Origin: Candidatus Nitrosocosmicus franklandus
GTDB taxonomy: Archaea > Thermoproteota > Nitrososphaeria > Nitrososphaerales > Nitrososphaeraceae
Direction: 5' to 3'
DNA: 64,000 bases
Assembly (NCBI RefSeq): GCF_900696045.1
Contig: NZ_LR216287.1
Span: forward strand, 2,709,854-2,773,853
Shown: in pieces, positions 1-10,258 of the stretch
How the letters are laid out: every line of letters begins with the position of its first letter
Numbering within the stretch: the stretch's first letter is position 1
The notes under the pieces: model-generated
Seen by the model: the letters and a program-made list of their open reading frames with translations, nothing else
The model's database searches: none
Told to the model about the DNA's origin: nothing
Position numbers and translations under genes: made by a program

Positions 1-567
1 CCAAAGATAGAACAGATCTAGAATTATTGCATTTAAGGATACCGGTTTAAATTTCTATTCGTTTTTTAGATACCGCCTTTTCAACTAGTTAACAAAATTT
101 CTTATATAACCCCGTCAGGGTTTGAGAGCAAGGTCGCCAATCGCATTAGTGAAGTCTGCACAATTGTCCTAATTATAGACTATTTTGCAAATGAAAATGA
201 AACATAGAGAACGAATTATAACAATTTGTCAAATTTAGCAGTTGTATGTGATAAAGCCTGGAATAGGATTAAAAGCACGTTACGCATAATTGTAACGATA
301 AACTCATCAATTTTAGTAGTTCTATAGTGAAGTTAGAGAATCACATAAGCATTTTTCTCATAACAAGAATTACGACAAAAGCCCTCACCATTTTCATGGT
401 AGATTGACGACCATTAGTTACTTCTAATACTTAAAGGGCTGATCAAATAATATTCTATTTTATGAGCCAATATCGTAATTGTTCTATTCAAATTTGTTTT
501 CTAATCCTTTCATTATTAACCAATAGAGCACTTTAAGATGACAAGTTGTACCTTATAATAATAAACC
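1..567. other. Intergenic stretch, no gene seen
   Basis: AT-rich sequence without a credible reading frame on either strand and without a tRNA-like fold that I can recognise. It lies downstream of the minus-strand SDR gene, so part of it may be that gene's 3' untranslated region. Confidence 0.5.
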
Positions 568-1473
568 TTATCCCAACAAATCCCTCCTTAGCATTGTATG
601 AAAAGCATCATCTCCTAATTCCCTTTTCAATTTAGAATATTTCTGAGAATCACTTCCAATTGTGACTCTTATAATCGGACTAGAGTTTGCCTTGTTAGAT
701 GTTTTCTTTATTGCCTGTAAAATTTCGCTTGCCACAAGCTGTGGATGAGGTGCATTACTCATGGCTGAATAATAATATTTTAGAAATTTTCCGATCGTAT
801 CATGATAATTGGAAATCGATGAGGGCTCGTTTTCTTTATTCTGAACAAATTGTCCCTTTTTATTTATACCATATAAATCAGGAACAACTAGATCTTCAAC
901 GAAACTGGTGTTTATTACACCAGGTTCGACAATTATTATTCTTACCCCGAATGGTTCCAATTCATATGACAGAGATTCACTCAACCCTTCAACTGCAAAT
1001 TTCGTACTTGCGTACACCGATTCTGCGGGCACGCCTATTAACCCAGCCAATGATGTGACATTGACAATTAATCCCTCTCTTCTGTCCCTCATTATGGGAA
1101 GGGCACTTTTTGCAACCCTTATTACGCCAAATACATTTGTTTCAAACTGGTTTCTTATAGAATCCATATCAAAATCTTCTAAAGCACCGAACAAACCGTA
1201 CCCCGCATTATTGACCAGTACATCAATTCGACCTGTTTCGCTTATTATCTTGTCCATTGTTTCTTTTACAGATGTATCACAATTGACATCCATCTCCATA
1301 GTTTTTATTAGAATATTTTCTCGTACTGAGATTGCTTCGATTTTTTTAGATTTTCGTATATCCCTAATTGTCGCATACGTATGGTACCCGTTTCGTGCAA
1401 GTGCCAGTGATGTTTCAAATCCTATACCCGATGAGCTACCTGTTACAACCGCCACTTTATCATTAATAGCCAT
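568..1473 (-). CDS. SDR family NAD(P)-dependent oxidoreductase
   Basis: Classical short-chain dehydrogenase/reductase of 301 residues. The Rossmann cofactor motif TGSSSGIG is at residues 11-18, NNAG at 88-91, and the catalytic Ser141, Tyr154 and Lys158 (YASTK) are all present. After the catalytic region comes the usual PG motif and a longer C-terminal part, as in retinol-dehydrogenase-like or ketoreductase-like classical SDRs. The ATG at 1473 opens the frame just before the beta strand of the Rossmann fold, so the start is secure. The substrate cannot be read from the sequence. It stands alone, with non-coding DNA on both sides, so the context does not suggest a pathway. Confidence 0.9.
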   Translation of the reverse strand: MAINDKVAVVTGSSSGIGFETSLALARNGYHTYATIRDIRKSKKIEAISVRENILIKTMEMDVNCDTSVKETMDKIISETGRIDVLVNNAGYGLFGALEDFDMDSIRNQFETNVFGVIRVAKSALPIMRDRREGLIVNVTSLAGLIGVPAESVYASTKFAVEGLSESLSYELEPFGVRIIIVEPGVINTSFVEDLVVPDLYGINKKGQFVQNKENEPSSISNYHDTIGKFLKYYYSAMSNAPHPQLVASEILQAIKKTSNKANSSPIIRVTIGSDSQKYSKLKRELGDDAFHTMLRRDLLG

Positions 1474-3171
1474 TGATTAACTCATGAAATAGCAAACCGA
1501 AATTAGATATATCTTTATTCTCGCTTTTTTTCAACCAACCGTATCGTTCTGTGAATTGAGTCACAAGGCGTCATAATAGGGAATGAAATTTGATGTAATA
1601 TCATATTAGACTAAATATAGTACTTAGTAAAGAATTATACTTGTCCCAGAAAATCAGTTTTGATCGGTATCTTTCAAAGTATGTTCTTTTGTCAGAATTA
1701 AAATACGCAAATAAACTCAAATTCTAACAGTATGAGGGTCGATAATAAAATGATATTTTAGTCGGAATGTAATGGAACCTTGATCCATCTAAATACCAAC
1801 TCAACAATATCTTTAACTGTAGACGACCATTACAAAGGTAAGAAGCATCTAGTGTCAGACCGATAGTATAATGGTCGAAGATTGAAAACAATCCCCTATT
1901 TCGATGTGGCATACCCTTAATCAAAAAAGTATATTGCGAAATTAACAATAACAAAGTAACTTGATATTATTTTTCTTCCCTAATGGCAAAAGTTATACTT
2001 TTGAATTACCTCTTAGATATGCATACAATCTGCTCACTATAATAAAGGACTCGTTTAATTAAAAGGAAGTACTATTCTAATTGTGATTTGTGATTCAATT
2101 TCCGATTTAAAAACAAAGAAAAAGTTTAATACAACTTGGAGTTATCATAAGGTACACAACCTATCCGTCTAAATACATACGCCGTGGCGTGGGTTGGCGA
2201 AGGGTAATAGTAAGCATCCAACTAGTTCCATAGTGTGACCAATTTGCCGACTCACTCCTTCTCATTACAAAACTTGATCGTTCTTCAATACTTGTTCTAT
2301 GTAGACCCGTAATATGTGCTACCCTAAAAAGATTGAATCATCCTCTTAAATTAACAGGTTAATTCTGACGGCGATTTGCCTTCAAATCTTTTTCTCGACT
2401 ATCACCACTACTCAATACCCTGAACATTCTGAAAATACATCCATATTCTTGTCTTTAGTAAACAGACTTTTCTTTAACCTTATTTACTAATTAACGTACT
2501 TTAGAGTATCTTTGTTTACATTTTCTGATTTGGTTATGTGTAAAATATTTTAGACTCTTCGTATCCTATCTTGGATCATAGCAATGACATTTCAAATAAA
2601 AGACAAGACTTGATTGCCTTACATGATTTTCTATGCATTGGTTAATTCATTTTGCTTTGTGTCTACAACAAAGGAGATATCAAGTATCGCAAATTTACCT
2701 AATGCGGTTTGCGTATATCCTGTTTACATACAGGGTCTTTAAAATCCTTGAAATCTAACCGAGATACAAATTTTTTGTATCAAAATAACCGATCATTAAT
2801 CTTTTGGATAGGGTAAATTCTATCCTTGAATAAACCAGGATACTTGACATCCATCAGCAATCTTTTTCCTACTCCTTCTCTTTGTTAACATGGAAGAATG
2901 TATTGCAATAGATAAGCCTGCACTTTTGGTATTGCGTTTGATAAAGGTATCTCAAATTCAACTATTCCAGACATCATTACTCAACCCTTTCCTAGAGCGC
3001 TAGATTCATCAATGTAGGATGGAATTCATGCAATTGCACTTTAGATTACTAGCCTATCAATTATCCACTTGAAATAACATATCGGATAAGCCAGATAAAT
3101 ATGTCTGATTTTTGAGTTAAATATATCCTATGCTTAATCTATATGTGAGCAATGATACTCCACGTGACTTT
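1474..3171. other. 1.7-kb non-coding stretch
   Basis: No credible gene on either strand; the one frame over 60 codons (1724-1954, minus) has cysteine/tyrosine-rich composition typical of chance reading. I see a short inverted repeat at 2179-2190 (ACGCC, 2-nt spacer, GGCGT) and a TATA-like element near 3117-3128 that probably serves the VOC gene. Nothing identifies a structural RNA. Confidence 0.5.
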
Positions 3172-4104
3172 ATGACACACCAATCTCTGAGAGTAGATCA
3201 TATTCATCTGAAAGTGTCTAATTTACAAGAGGCAGTCGAGTTCTACAAATCCATCCTCGGGTTTGCCGTTATTGAAATCGATTCAGGCAGAAATATTGCT
3301 TTTTTAGGGGTTGCCGAACCGACTTCAGAAAACATGTCAGCACTACTGGTATTAGATCAAGTAAAGACAGATACTAGTACTACTACCGTCACTGCTAACA
3401 CAAAAAGGGGAGAAGCGGGGCTTTACCATTTTGCCATATTGTTACCTGAACGAAGGCACTTAGCGTCATTTCTTCGTCATATTCAGGATAACCTTGATTC
3501 AAAGTATTACGAAGGGATGGCTGATCATGCAGTTTCAGAAGCGATATATCTCCATGATCCAGACTACAACGGCATTGAAGTTTATAGAGACAGAGATCCA
3601 TCTGAATGGAAATGGAATAACGAACATAAGGTACACATGGTAATAGAACCATTGAATGTAGACAATCTTTTGGGCCAGCATGAAAACGAAATATGGAGTG
3701 GCCTTCCAGCATTTACTACTATCGGTCATGTCCATCTTCATGTTAGAAACCTGCAGAAAGCAGAGAAATTCTATCATCAGTTATTGGGACTTGACCATAC
3801 AGCAACTTATCCAGGAGCATACTTCTTTGCTGCAGATAATTATCATCACCATATTGCAACAAACACTTGGTTAGGGACAAACATTTTGAAAAGTAGTTCC
3901 GATGATCATAGTAAGCCAGGACTTGACCATTACGCATTACGATTTTTAGTTAATAGTGAAAATGATCGAAAAAAACTAATGAATCATATACTTGAGAATG
4001 GGATAGGTTTTAACGAAAATATATACGATTCGCAGAAGAAACATAATTCTCCATTTTATGTATATGATCCGGATGGAATTAAAATAGAATTATTATTTGT
4101 TTAG
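3172..4104 (+). CDS. Two-domain VOC protein, catechol 2,3-dioxygenase/glyoxalase-like
   Basis: Two tandem vicinal-oxygen-chelate domains. The first begins DHIHLKVSNL and the second GHVHLHVRNL. The second domain carries the expected metal triad of CatE-type extradiol dioxygenases: a His in GHVHLHV, a His in LDHYALRF and a Glu in the final IKIELL strand. The likely reaction is ring cleavage of a catechol or a related metal-dependent step, but the substrate is unknown. The frame extends to an ATG at 3130; I prefer the ATG at 3172 because a TATA-like sequence at about 3117-3128 would put the transcript start near 3148, and the first domain begins soon after residue 1 of the shorter form. It is not in an operon. 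Confidence 0.82.
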   Translation: MTHQSLRVDHIHLKVSNLQEAVEFYKSILGFAVIEIDSGRNIAFLGVAEPTSENMSALLVLDQVKTDTSTTTVTANTKRGEAGLYHFAILLPERRHLASFLRHIQDNLDSKYYEGMADHAVSEAIYLHDPDYNGIEVYRDRDPSEWKWNNEHKVHMVIEPLNVDNLLGQHENEIWSGLPAFTTIGHVHLHVRNLQKAEKFYHQLLGLDHTATYPGAYFFAADNYHHHIATNTWLGTNILKSSSDDHSKPGLDHYALRFLVNSENDRKKLMNHILENGIGFNENIYDSQKKHNSPFYVYDPDGIKIELLFV

Positions 4105-4790
4105 TTTACATATAAAATTGATGGAATTGAGTCTTTTAATATTACTCAATCGTCTCTTGATACCAAATGTTGTAAATAATTAGACTTCCCTTCCCCTTGC
4201 GCTCTGACACAATATTCAAGCTTATTAGTGAATATCCTTAAAATTTCCATGTTTGTCAGGTATTTTATTATATTCCATAATAGAGAATTGATTAGATAAT
4301 TTTTCATGATTCTCGTTATAGTAAAACTGCTGGACCAAAATAGTAGGTACTCATGACACATATTACATTTTTCTGATCAAATCCTCCTCTACCCGGCATC
4401 CGATCTATGATTAGACAGAAACCTTTTGATCATGAGTTATTAAGTCTAATTGAAGATATACCTGAAGAATCCTTGTTCCTTTAGTAATATGCTATAGAAA
4501 TTTGCATTAAAATGAATAATAGTGGGAAAATAGCACAAATTTTAGGACTTGTACCAAGTTCAAATTTTAGCATAACACGTAAAATTTTGACTTTGTTTCT
4601 ACATCGATAATTTTTGGCATTTTAGTAGTCAAGATATTATTTTTGTTTCGAGCCTATCGATTAAATCACAAGTATTACTATTAATGGTTTAGTTTTCAGA
4701 GGTATTTAAGATACTATCATTTCTTAAACTAAAGGATTAAGTAGTCCAATGTAAGTGTATTCACTGAATTAAATGCGTCATCCATTCACC
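4105..4790. other. Intergenic stretch, no gene seen
   Basis: AT-rich spacer between the VOC gene and the PII-like gene. A 71-codon minus-strand frame at 4146-4361 has no recognisable features. No RNA gene was recognised. Confidence 0.45.
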
Positions 4791-4800
4791 CTTATATAAA
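4791..4800 (+). promoter_or_regulatory. TATA box of the PII-like gene (leaderless-type promoter)
   Basis: CTTATATAAA is centred about 25 bases before the ATG at 4821. Archaeal transcription starts about 25 bases downstream of the TATA centre, so the mRNA should begin at or within a base or two of the start codon. No Shine-Dalgarno sequence is present, in agreement with a leaderless transcript. Confidence 0.6.
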
Positions 4801-4820
4801 ATCATGACCAAAATCAATCA

Positions 4821-5135
4821 ATGAAAGGATTAATTATTTATGTTAAGGAAAGCAGTTTTAATGCTGCAAAACAAATCTTAATTGATAAGCAGGTTGAAGG
4901 TATTACTTATTTTGACATTATGGGACAAGGTCATCTCGATAGAGAGGCCACTGAAAGAATAGTACAAGGATATAAAACAGGAGAAAAATACACCCCAGAA
5001 TTTGCTCGTCGAACTCGAATTGAAACCATTGTCGATGACGATAAGGCAAATTCCATAATAGAAGCTTTGAAGGCAGAAGGGGACATACATGGAAAAGTAT
5101 TTACTTTTGATGTAACAGAATCCCATGAATTGTAG
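4821..5135 (+). CDS. PII-like nitrogen/carbon signalling protein (GlnB/GlnK family)
   Basis: 104-residue protein with the PII fold order: an N-terminal strand MKGLIIYV, the helix, the VEGITYFDI strand, a G-x-G turn leading into a T-loop, the RIETIVDDD strand and a shortened B-loop ending HGKVFTFDV. PII trimers bind ATP/ADP and 2-oxoglutarate and regulate ammonium channels and enzymes. Compared with GlnK, the T-loop is altered (no uridylylated Tyr in the usual GRQKG-Y context), the B-loop TGKIGDGKIF is reduced, and the C-loop after the last strand is missing. No amtB gene lies beside it. It may be a divergent GlnK or a PII-like protein with another ligand. Confidence 0.75.
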   Translation: MKGLIIYVKESSFNAAKQILIDKQVEGITYFDIMGQGHLDREATERIVQGYKTGEKYTPEFARRTRIETIVDDDKANSIIEALKAEGDIHGKVFTFDVTESHEL

Positions 5136-5519
5136 CTCTGTTGTCTAAATAGAGAAATAGTATTTTGATTTGGACAGATTATCTTACTATTTCGACTCTC
5201 TTAGTCTAGCTTTAACACTAGTACGATCCTTGTTAAATTGAGGATACTCTAATAAAACAATAGTAATTATTAACCAGACATACGGATAGAAATGGTTAGA
5301 ACAGAATTTGATAGATCCCGTTGTCATTCGACGCTATTGACTGAAACCTTATTTGTAATAGGAACCTCTTATCGCAAGTTTGTTTATTTTTATGATAACA
5401 ATCATTTATAGAGGATTAGACTTGTTTATTAGAACAAATCAAATCAATATCGTTACCTTAAATATATCACTACAGGGGTTTCATGTCAGATTGAATACTG
5501 TTTTTAAAAATAAAATTAA
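5136..5519. other. Intergenic stretch, no gene seen
   Basis: AT-rich region between convergent genes. A short plus-strand frame at 5380-5565 runs into the 3' end of the cyclophilin-like gene and is probably chance. Confidence 0.4.
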
Positions 5520-5927
5520 TTATAAAACCCTACCTATATGCACCTTTGCTTTGGTTTCGACATGATTCAAAATCTCATTTTTTAGTGTCGGTTCCAAAAT
5601 TTTACCTACTATATTAACAGGCGAATATGCGAGTATTTTCCCATCCTTGCTAATAGGTGTGGGACCGAAGAATAGACACAAAGCTTTACCTTCAGGCCAA
5701 AACCCAACATCGAGTTCATTTACTTCGATTCTTGAGTTTTCTTCCTCATCAAAACTTACGTCTATTGGATCTGAATATAGTTCATCTCCCCATCTGTTCA
5801 TTTGGACTTTGATTGGCAAACGATCTAATATAGCTTGAAAAGTCTTTGGAGAAAGCGAGCTATCCAATTCGAGCATGATGCTCTTGTCTTTAGCTTCGTC
5901 AAACACAAGAGAAACGACACTCTTCAT
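5520..5927 (-). CDS. Cyclophilin-like fold protein (TM1367-like)
   Basis: 135-residue protein that resembles the cyclophilin_like/TM1367 domain family found in archaea and bacteria: alternating beta strands with signatures RWGDELYSDPIDV and VGFWPEGKALCLFFGPTP, the latter being the characteristic conserved segment. This family has the cyclophilin beta-barrel but generally lacks the prolyl isomerase active site; its function is not established. The ATG at 5927 is the only sensible start. It is monocistronic. Assignment rests on pattern recognition of the GYWPxGxALCLFFGPTP-type segment. Confidence 0.72.
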   Translation of the reverse strand: MKSVVSLVFDEAKDKSIMLELDSSLSPKTFQAILDRLPIKVQMNRWGDELYSDPIDVSFDEEENSRIEVNELDVGFWPEGKALCLFFGPTPISKDGKILAYSPVNIVGKILEPTLKNEILNHVETKAKVHIGRVL

Positions 5928-6301
5928 TTACTAAATGAAATCTACCTAAACTTGTATTCAAACTTATTTCTATCCTTTACTTAAAAGATAATTATTGATA
6001 TTTGAAAATCTTGCTTTTTAAACTTCCTAACAAATTTTCATAGAATTGATTATTCCATTAGTTTTGGATATACATTTGACATTTAAAGTATGTAGAGATA
6101 AATAAAATAGAAAAAATTCGAACAAGGTAAATTTAATAATTTTTTCGTAACAAGATATAAACGATTTGACAAATTAATTGGCAATAAAACATTATTAAGC
6201 CTATTGATAGGATTAATTTCTTGTGTTGATAGTAGAAACTTACCAGTTCAACATTTTGAGCAAACTATAATAATATTTACTGTTAGGTGAGAAAACCGCC
6301 T
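5928..6301. other. Intergenic stretch, no gene seen
   Basis: Very AT-rich spacer between two minus-strand genes; it should contain the promoter of the cyclophilin-like gene. No other feature recognised. Confidence 0.4.
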
Positions 6302-7006
6302 TCATTTGTACTTTAGAGTCTCATATCCTACAATTCGTTTTCGTTCCAACCTTTCGGATCCAAATAAGTAACGTTGGTATTTTATGCTTTTTAGTACGTA
6401 TTCAGTTGAACGTAAACTATCGTCATTATATAAGGTGATCCCTTCGATCTCTGCTGTGTACTTGGCAGTTGTAAAATTTCGGCTGGCGTCGTTAATGTCT
6501 ACTAAATTACTATGTATAGAAGAATATCTAAGACAACCTGGTTTGTAAAGTAGCCGCTCGTTGTGTCTTTCTATAACATTATGAGGTTTTTCAAATTGTC
6601 GATCGTACATCTTGACAGCGTATACCTCAGGAGATGATGATTTACCAAGACATTCATTTTTAAAAAATATGGCTTCTAGATTACTACGGAATAACGGGTA
6701 ATCAATTTTCACATATTCATCAGAATCCAAAACCAATAGAAAATCTAGTCCGTACGAATTAGCTAACTCTAAATATTTATTTCGCTTTTCGATTTCAGTC
6801 AGATTGGGAAAACAATAGTATCTAGCATTGGAATAAGATTCGACTACTTCTTTGGAACCGTCTCTACTTACGTCATAACATTCTTCAAACTCTTTAAATC
6901 GGCCATCAATTGCAATTATCAAATCAACGTGTGACGCAATTGAATTCAAACATCGTTGGAGCCCTTTCGCATCATCGAAAAAGATTATTCCTACCCCCAC
7001 TCTCAT
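6302..7006 (-). CDS. Glycosyltransferase family 2-like protein
   Basis: Begins with VGVGIIFFDDAKGLQRCL, the first strand and helix of a GT-A nucleotide-sugar binding fold, followed by DLIIAIDGR and, near residue 125, FLLVLDSDEYV, which resembles the DxD metal/nucleotide-sugar site followed by an acidic residue. The C-terminal part (ERHNERLLYKP) is typical of GT2-like enzymes that act on membrane or secreted glycans. I chose the ATG at 7006; the frame extends upstream to a GTG at 7069 but those 21 residues precede the fold and look like chance. Donor and acceptor are unknown, and the neighbours give no glycan cluster. Confidence 0.68.
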   Translation of the reverse strand: MRVGVGIIFFDDAKGLQRCLNSIASHVDLIIAIDGRFKEFEECYDVSRDGSKEVVESYSNARYYCFPNLTEIEKRNKYLELANSYGLDFLLVLDSDEYVKIDYPLFRSNLEAIFFKNECLGKSSSPEVYAVKMYDRQFEKPHNVIERHNERLLYKPGCLRYSSIHSNLVDINDASRNFTTAKYTAEIEGITLYNDDSLRSTEYVLKSIKYQRYLFGSERLERKRIVGYETLKYK

Positions 7007-7153
7007 AATAGATATATTGATTAATACATCTAATATTAATAACGAATTGTAAAAGAAAGCGAACTTCACCAGTTTGTAATTATGAATGAATCTGCCTTAC
7101 TTGGTACTGCACCTTCTTGTTATGCACTATTTAATCCATGCAAGAAAACGTTA

Positions 7154-7666
7154 TTATCTTGATTTAAATAGACGAACCGTTCGTACACTCAAGTTTATTA
7201 CGATTAAAAAAATTACCCAAGCAGACAAGGATGCAATCATGGAAGCTAAGTAGGGTTCGAATATTTGGTTATTCAGCAACTCGAAATGAATTACAACTTT
7301 TGAAACAGAAAATACAATCTCAGAAATGGCAAATGCTGCAATCAATTTCTTTATGTCAGATTTTATTACATTGATATTCTTTTTACCTGTTCTGCGATCA
7401 ATATACCTATGTTTGTTATCAAAATAAAATAAAAAACCAAAAATAGGTAAATAAATAAGATACTCAAAGGCTAACGTAACGACAGAGTTTGAGAAACTAT
7501 TGGTGTCAAAATATGAATAAAACTGAGTAAAAAGCGCTCCACCAATGAAGGCGAAAACTCCAGAAATTATCAAGGTCTTATTGAAAAGTATATAGTCTTT
7601 GTATTTTTCGAAATATTTTTTGATAGGCAACAGATTCTTTCCTAAAATCATATAAAAGATGCACAT
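7154..7666 (-). CDS. Integral membrane protein of unknown function
   Basis: 170 residues with about four predicted membrane segments: residues 32-52 (TLIISGVFAFIGGALF), 68-86 (VVTLAFEYLIYLPIFGFLFYF), about 113-133 (AAFAISEIVFSVSKVVI) and 145-163 (ASLSAWVIFLIVINLSV). Lys/Arg-rich loops lie between segments 2 and 3 (DNKHRYIDRRTGKKN) and at the C-terminus. Small GtrA-like flippases share this size and topology, and a glycosyltransferase lies downstream on the same strand, so a role in polyprenyl-linked sugar transfer is a possible but weak inference. I do not recognise the family with certainty. Confidence 0.6.
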   Translation of the reverse strand: MCIFYMILGKNLLPIKKYFEKYKDYILFNKTLIISGVFAFIGGALFTQFYSYFDTNSFSNSVVTLAFEYLIYLPIFGFLFYFDNKHRYIDRRTGKKNINVIKSDIKKLIAAFAISEIVFSVSKVVIHFELLNNQIFEPYLASMIASLSAWVIFLIVINLSVRTVRLFKSR

Positions 7667-7988
7667 TCAACTTAATAAATTTAAGTATCTGGGTTTGATT
7701 TTGTAACCCTTCGTTAATAATAATAAATTATCGCACTAAATAGAATTGAAAATTCTGACAAACTAATACCGAAGTGTCAATTTGCACAGGATCCAAACAA
7801 ATATTGTCACAATTCCTCATCACGTATCTAACAATGAATATGTACTCAAGAATAGTAACCGTCAAATACTGTGATAACAAGGTAACAAGTTAAAACAATA
7901 ATTCATTCTTGATCCATAATAAGTATAAAAGAGGTTATTTACAAATCGAAAAGATTTGTTTTGTTTTGCGGTACTTTAATTCTTAGTT
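7667..7988. other. Intergenic stretch, no gene seen
   Basis: AT-rich spacer between the membrane protein and the tail of the broken rhodanese gene; nothing recognised. Confidence 0.4.
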
Positions 7989-8862
7989 CTACTTTTCGAT
8001 CGGGTTACCTATGATATTCCCCCATTCGGTCCAGGATCCATCATAGTTTTTTACATCAGGATATCCAAGTCAAAACAAACCAAGAAGGTGACGACCGTTC
8101 TCCGATTCTACAGTATGTAATTACCTCATCTTTACGCAGTATATTCTTTGACTCATAAAGCCGCAAAAGCTCCTCAGCAGATTTGAAGGTGCCATCTTCA
8201 TTTAAAACTTGAGCCCAAGGGATATTGTGAGCTCCGGGGATGTGACCGGCTCTTTGTGCGTGTTCGGTAGGATATTCCGGAGGTGAAGCTATAACTCCAT
8301 TAAATTCTGGCGGACTTCCAACGTCAACCAACCTAATCTGAAATTTTCTCCTGCTGACTAGAGCATTTTGTATGTCAGATAAATATACCCGGATTTTTTC
8401 ATTTGGCTTAAATGACTCTGATATTTTAAATTCCCCCCTAGATACTTTTACAATTTCTTTCTCAAGAGGCCTATCTTCATCCAACAATTTCCTTCTGCCG
8501 CCATTAATCAATCTTACATTGGGATAATTGTAGTACTTGAAAACCCAAAAAGCAAATGCAGCAAACCAATTATTAAAATCGCCGTAAAGAATCAAGTCAG
8601 TGTCGTCATTATTAACTCCCAGTCTTCTCAACAAGTCGACGTATTTTTCAATTGACAGAATGTCCCGACGTAAAGGATCGTTAATATCTTTTCTCCAATC
8701 TAATAAGACTGAATCAGAAATATGACCTAGATAATAATAACCCGCAGAATCATAATCTACCTCAACAATCCGAATTTTCTTATCGTTTATATGTTCTTCA
8801 ACCCATCGGGTGTCGACCAATACCTCTGGATGAGAATATTCTATTTTTGTTGTTTGTGCCAT
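7989..8862 (-). pseudogene. Thiosulfate sulfurtransferase (tandem rhodanese), 3' end frameshifted
   Basis: SseA-like two-domain rhodanese. The start is the ATG at 8862 (MAQTTK). The N-terminal inactive domain contains DTRWVEEH and the C-terminal domain has the active-site loop CRIGERSS with the persulfide cysteine. The open frame stops at 8056, right after WFVL, and lacks the usual last strand and helix. These residues exist in another frame just downstream: GYPDVKNYDGSWTEWGN and on to a stop at 7989-7991, an exact family signature. About eight bases appear to be missing near 8066-8072. Either the gene is newly inactivated or the protein ends about 24 residues early with a changed tail, or the base call is wrong. 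Rhodaneses transfer sulfane sulfur from thiosulfate or 3-mercaptopyruvate to thiophiles. Confidence 0.8.
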
Positions 8863-9067
8863 TGTATATAGATAATTTACTTTGCAAGATTTGACTAATT
8901 TGGTTCGTGTAAGATAGTACAAATACGTGTGAATTTAACATATGTGTGTATCTTCTTTAAAAAGTGCTATTAGCGTAAATTAATTTACATTAGCTTATTA
9001 TTCATGAATCAAAGGGAATTTGCGTCATTCGATCCCGATAAATCACATTTTGTGTATAAATTATTCA

Positions 9068-9379
9068 ATGTCGAAAACAAAAAACCTCTTAAATCAAGAG
9101 TTAGATGACCAGATACAAACCACAAAGAATACCTCTATTCTTGAACTTGAAGTCATGAATGGAGAACAAAATACTAAATTTAAAATAAATAAGGAAAATT
9201 GGAAAATCAATAACTTTGTGGTGTGTAACAGATGTTTTAGTTTTAATCCGTATGAAAATTTCAACTTTTCGTCACCGTACGCGAGTAAGATCTGCTCTGA
9301 ATGTGGTAATAATAGGGTACGATATGTAAGTACTGCAAGCAGTAAACTATTCGATTACGTTTGTAGGAATATTTATTAA
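9068..9379 (+). CDS. Small zinc-ribbon protein, unknown function
   Basis: 103 residues from the ATG at 9068 (the frame extends upstream but with an unlikely start). The C-terminal half has two Cys pairs, CNRC and CSEC, 27 residues apart, which would form a zinc ribbon; the N-terminal half is charged and probably extended. It follows the divergent rhodanese gene, separated by about 200 bases. Small single-ribbon proteins of this kind are frequent in thaumarchaea and usually uncharacterised; DNA or RNA binding is possible but not shown. Confidence 0.55.
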   Translation: MSKTKNLLNQELDDQIQTTKNTSILELEVMNGEQNTKFKINKENWKINNFVVCNRCFSFNPYENFNFSSPYASKICSECGNNRVRYVSTASSKLFDYVCRNIY

Positions 9380-10258
9380 AATATTATTACAATGTCCATG
9401 TTATTCGTAGGTTTGGGTGAAACCAAACAAGATAAGAAAAATTGAGGATACCATTGAATAAGAATTGTATTCGCCCTTTAACATATGTTTTCATTATTTG
9501 TTCAGACATTCTTAATTCGACCATCAAATTTATTATGATTTAAATAATTATGTTCCAAATAACTCAATCGGATGAAAGAACAGAGGCTTAATTTCCGCCG
9601 CTTTACTCCGGTTTTCAGCATCGTAATATATCGACTTAAAAATAAAATATTTTTCAGTTTGATTATTTGAGGAAGATGGCAGTTAACCCTGGATCTAACA
9701 TATCTCATTTAACTGGTAGCTAATTCAAATCATAAATTACTTATATTTGGTAATTATAAAATTTCTTTTTGAAATAAGACGAATCTATAATCATTGTAGG
9801 ATTAATATTCAAAGAATAAAACTAAATTTAATTAAGCAGAATTATGAATTATATACCTATCATAAAGTTATGTTAATTTGATACGGTATTCTACTAGTTT
9901 TTTTAAAAATAGATATAAAGAGAAAACTAAATTACAGACTAGGTGGAATTTTGAAAAAATATTCCAAATGTTCCTAATCTGTAATTGCATGAACATTTAT
10001 ACATTCACAGTCGTAGAGCTGCGAGATCTATTTTTAGATTAGAAATAATAATATTCTTTTTATGCATGAAAAACTTTCTGTGTATGTGATATTTTCGCAT
10101 ATGAATTTTTGAAATTGCTTGATAAGGGAGAGAGAGAACAAATAATACATATTATTATTATAATTTATAGACCCTGTAATGTTATTCTAAATCGGTTCTT
10201 GACATTAAAAGTAATTTGATATTATGAATAAAAAATTTTATAGTATAGTTTCGAAAAA
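9380..10258. other. 880-bp non-coding stretch with an imperfect hairpin
   Basis: No credible gene on either strand. An inverted repeat has outer arms at 9931-9943 and 9973-9985 (12 of 13 positions complementary) and inner arms GGAAT 9945-9949 and ATTCC 9961-9965. It could be a transcript hairpin or the remnant of a miniature element. Confidence 0.45.

Noticed and set aside
1724-1954. 76-codon minus-strand frame
   Set aside because: Random-looking composition in a non-coding block.
2179-2190. Short palindrome ACGCC-GT-GGCGT as an operator
   Set aside because: Short and single, with no adjacent gene.
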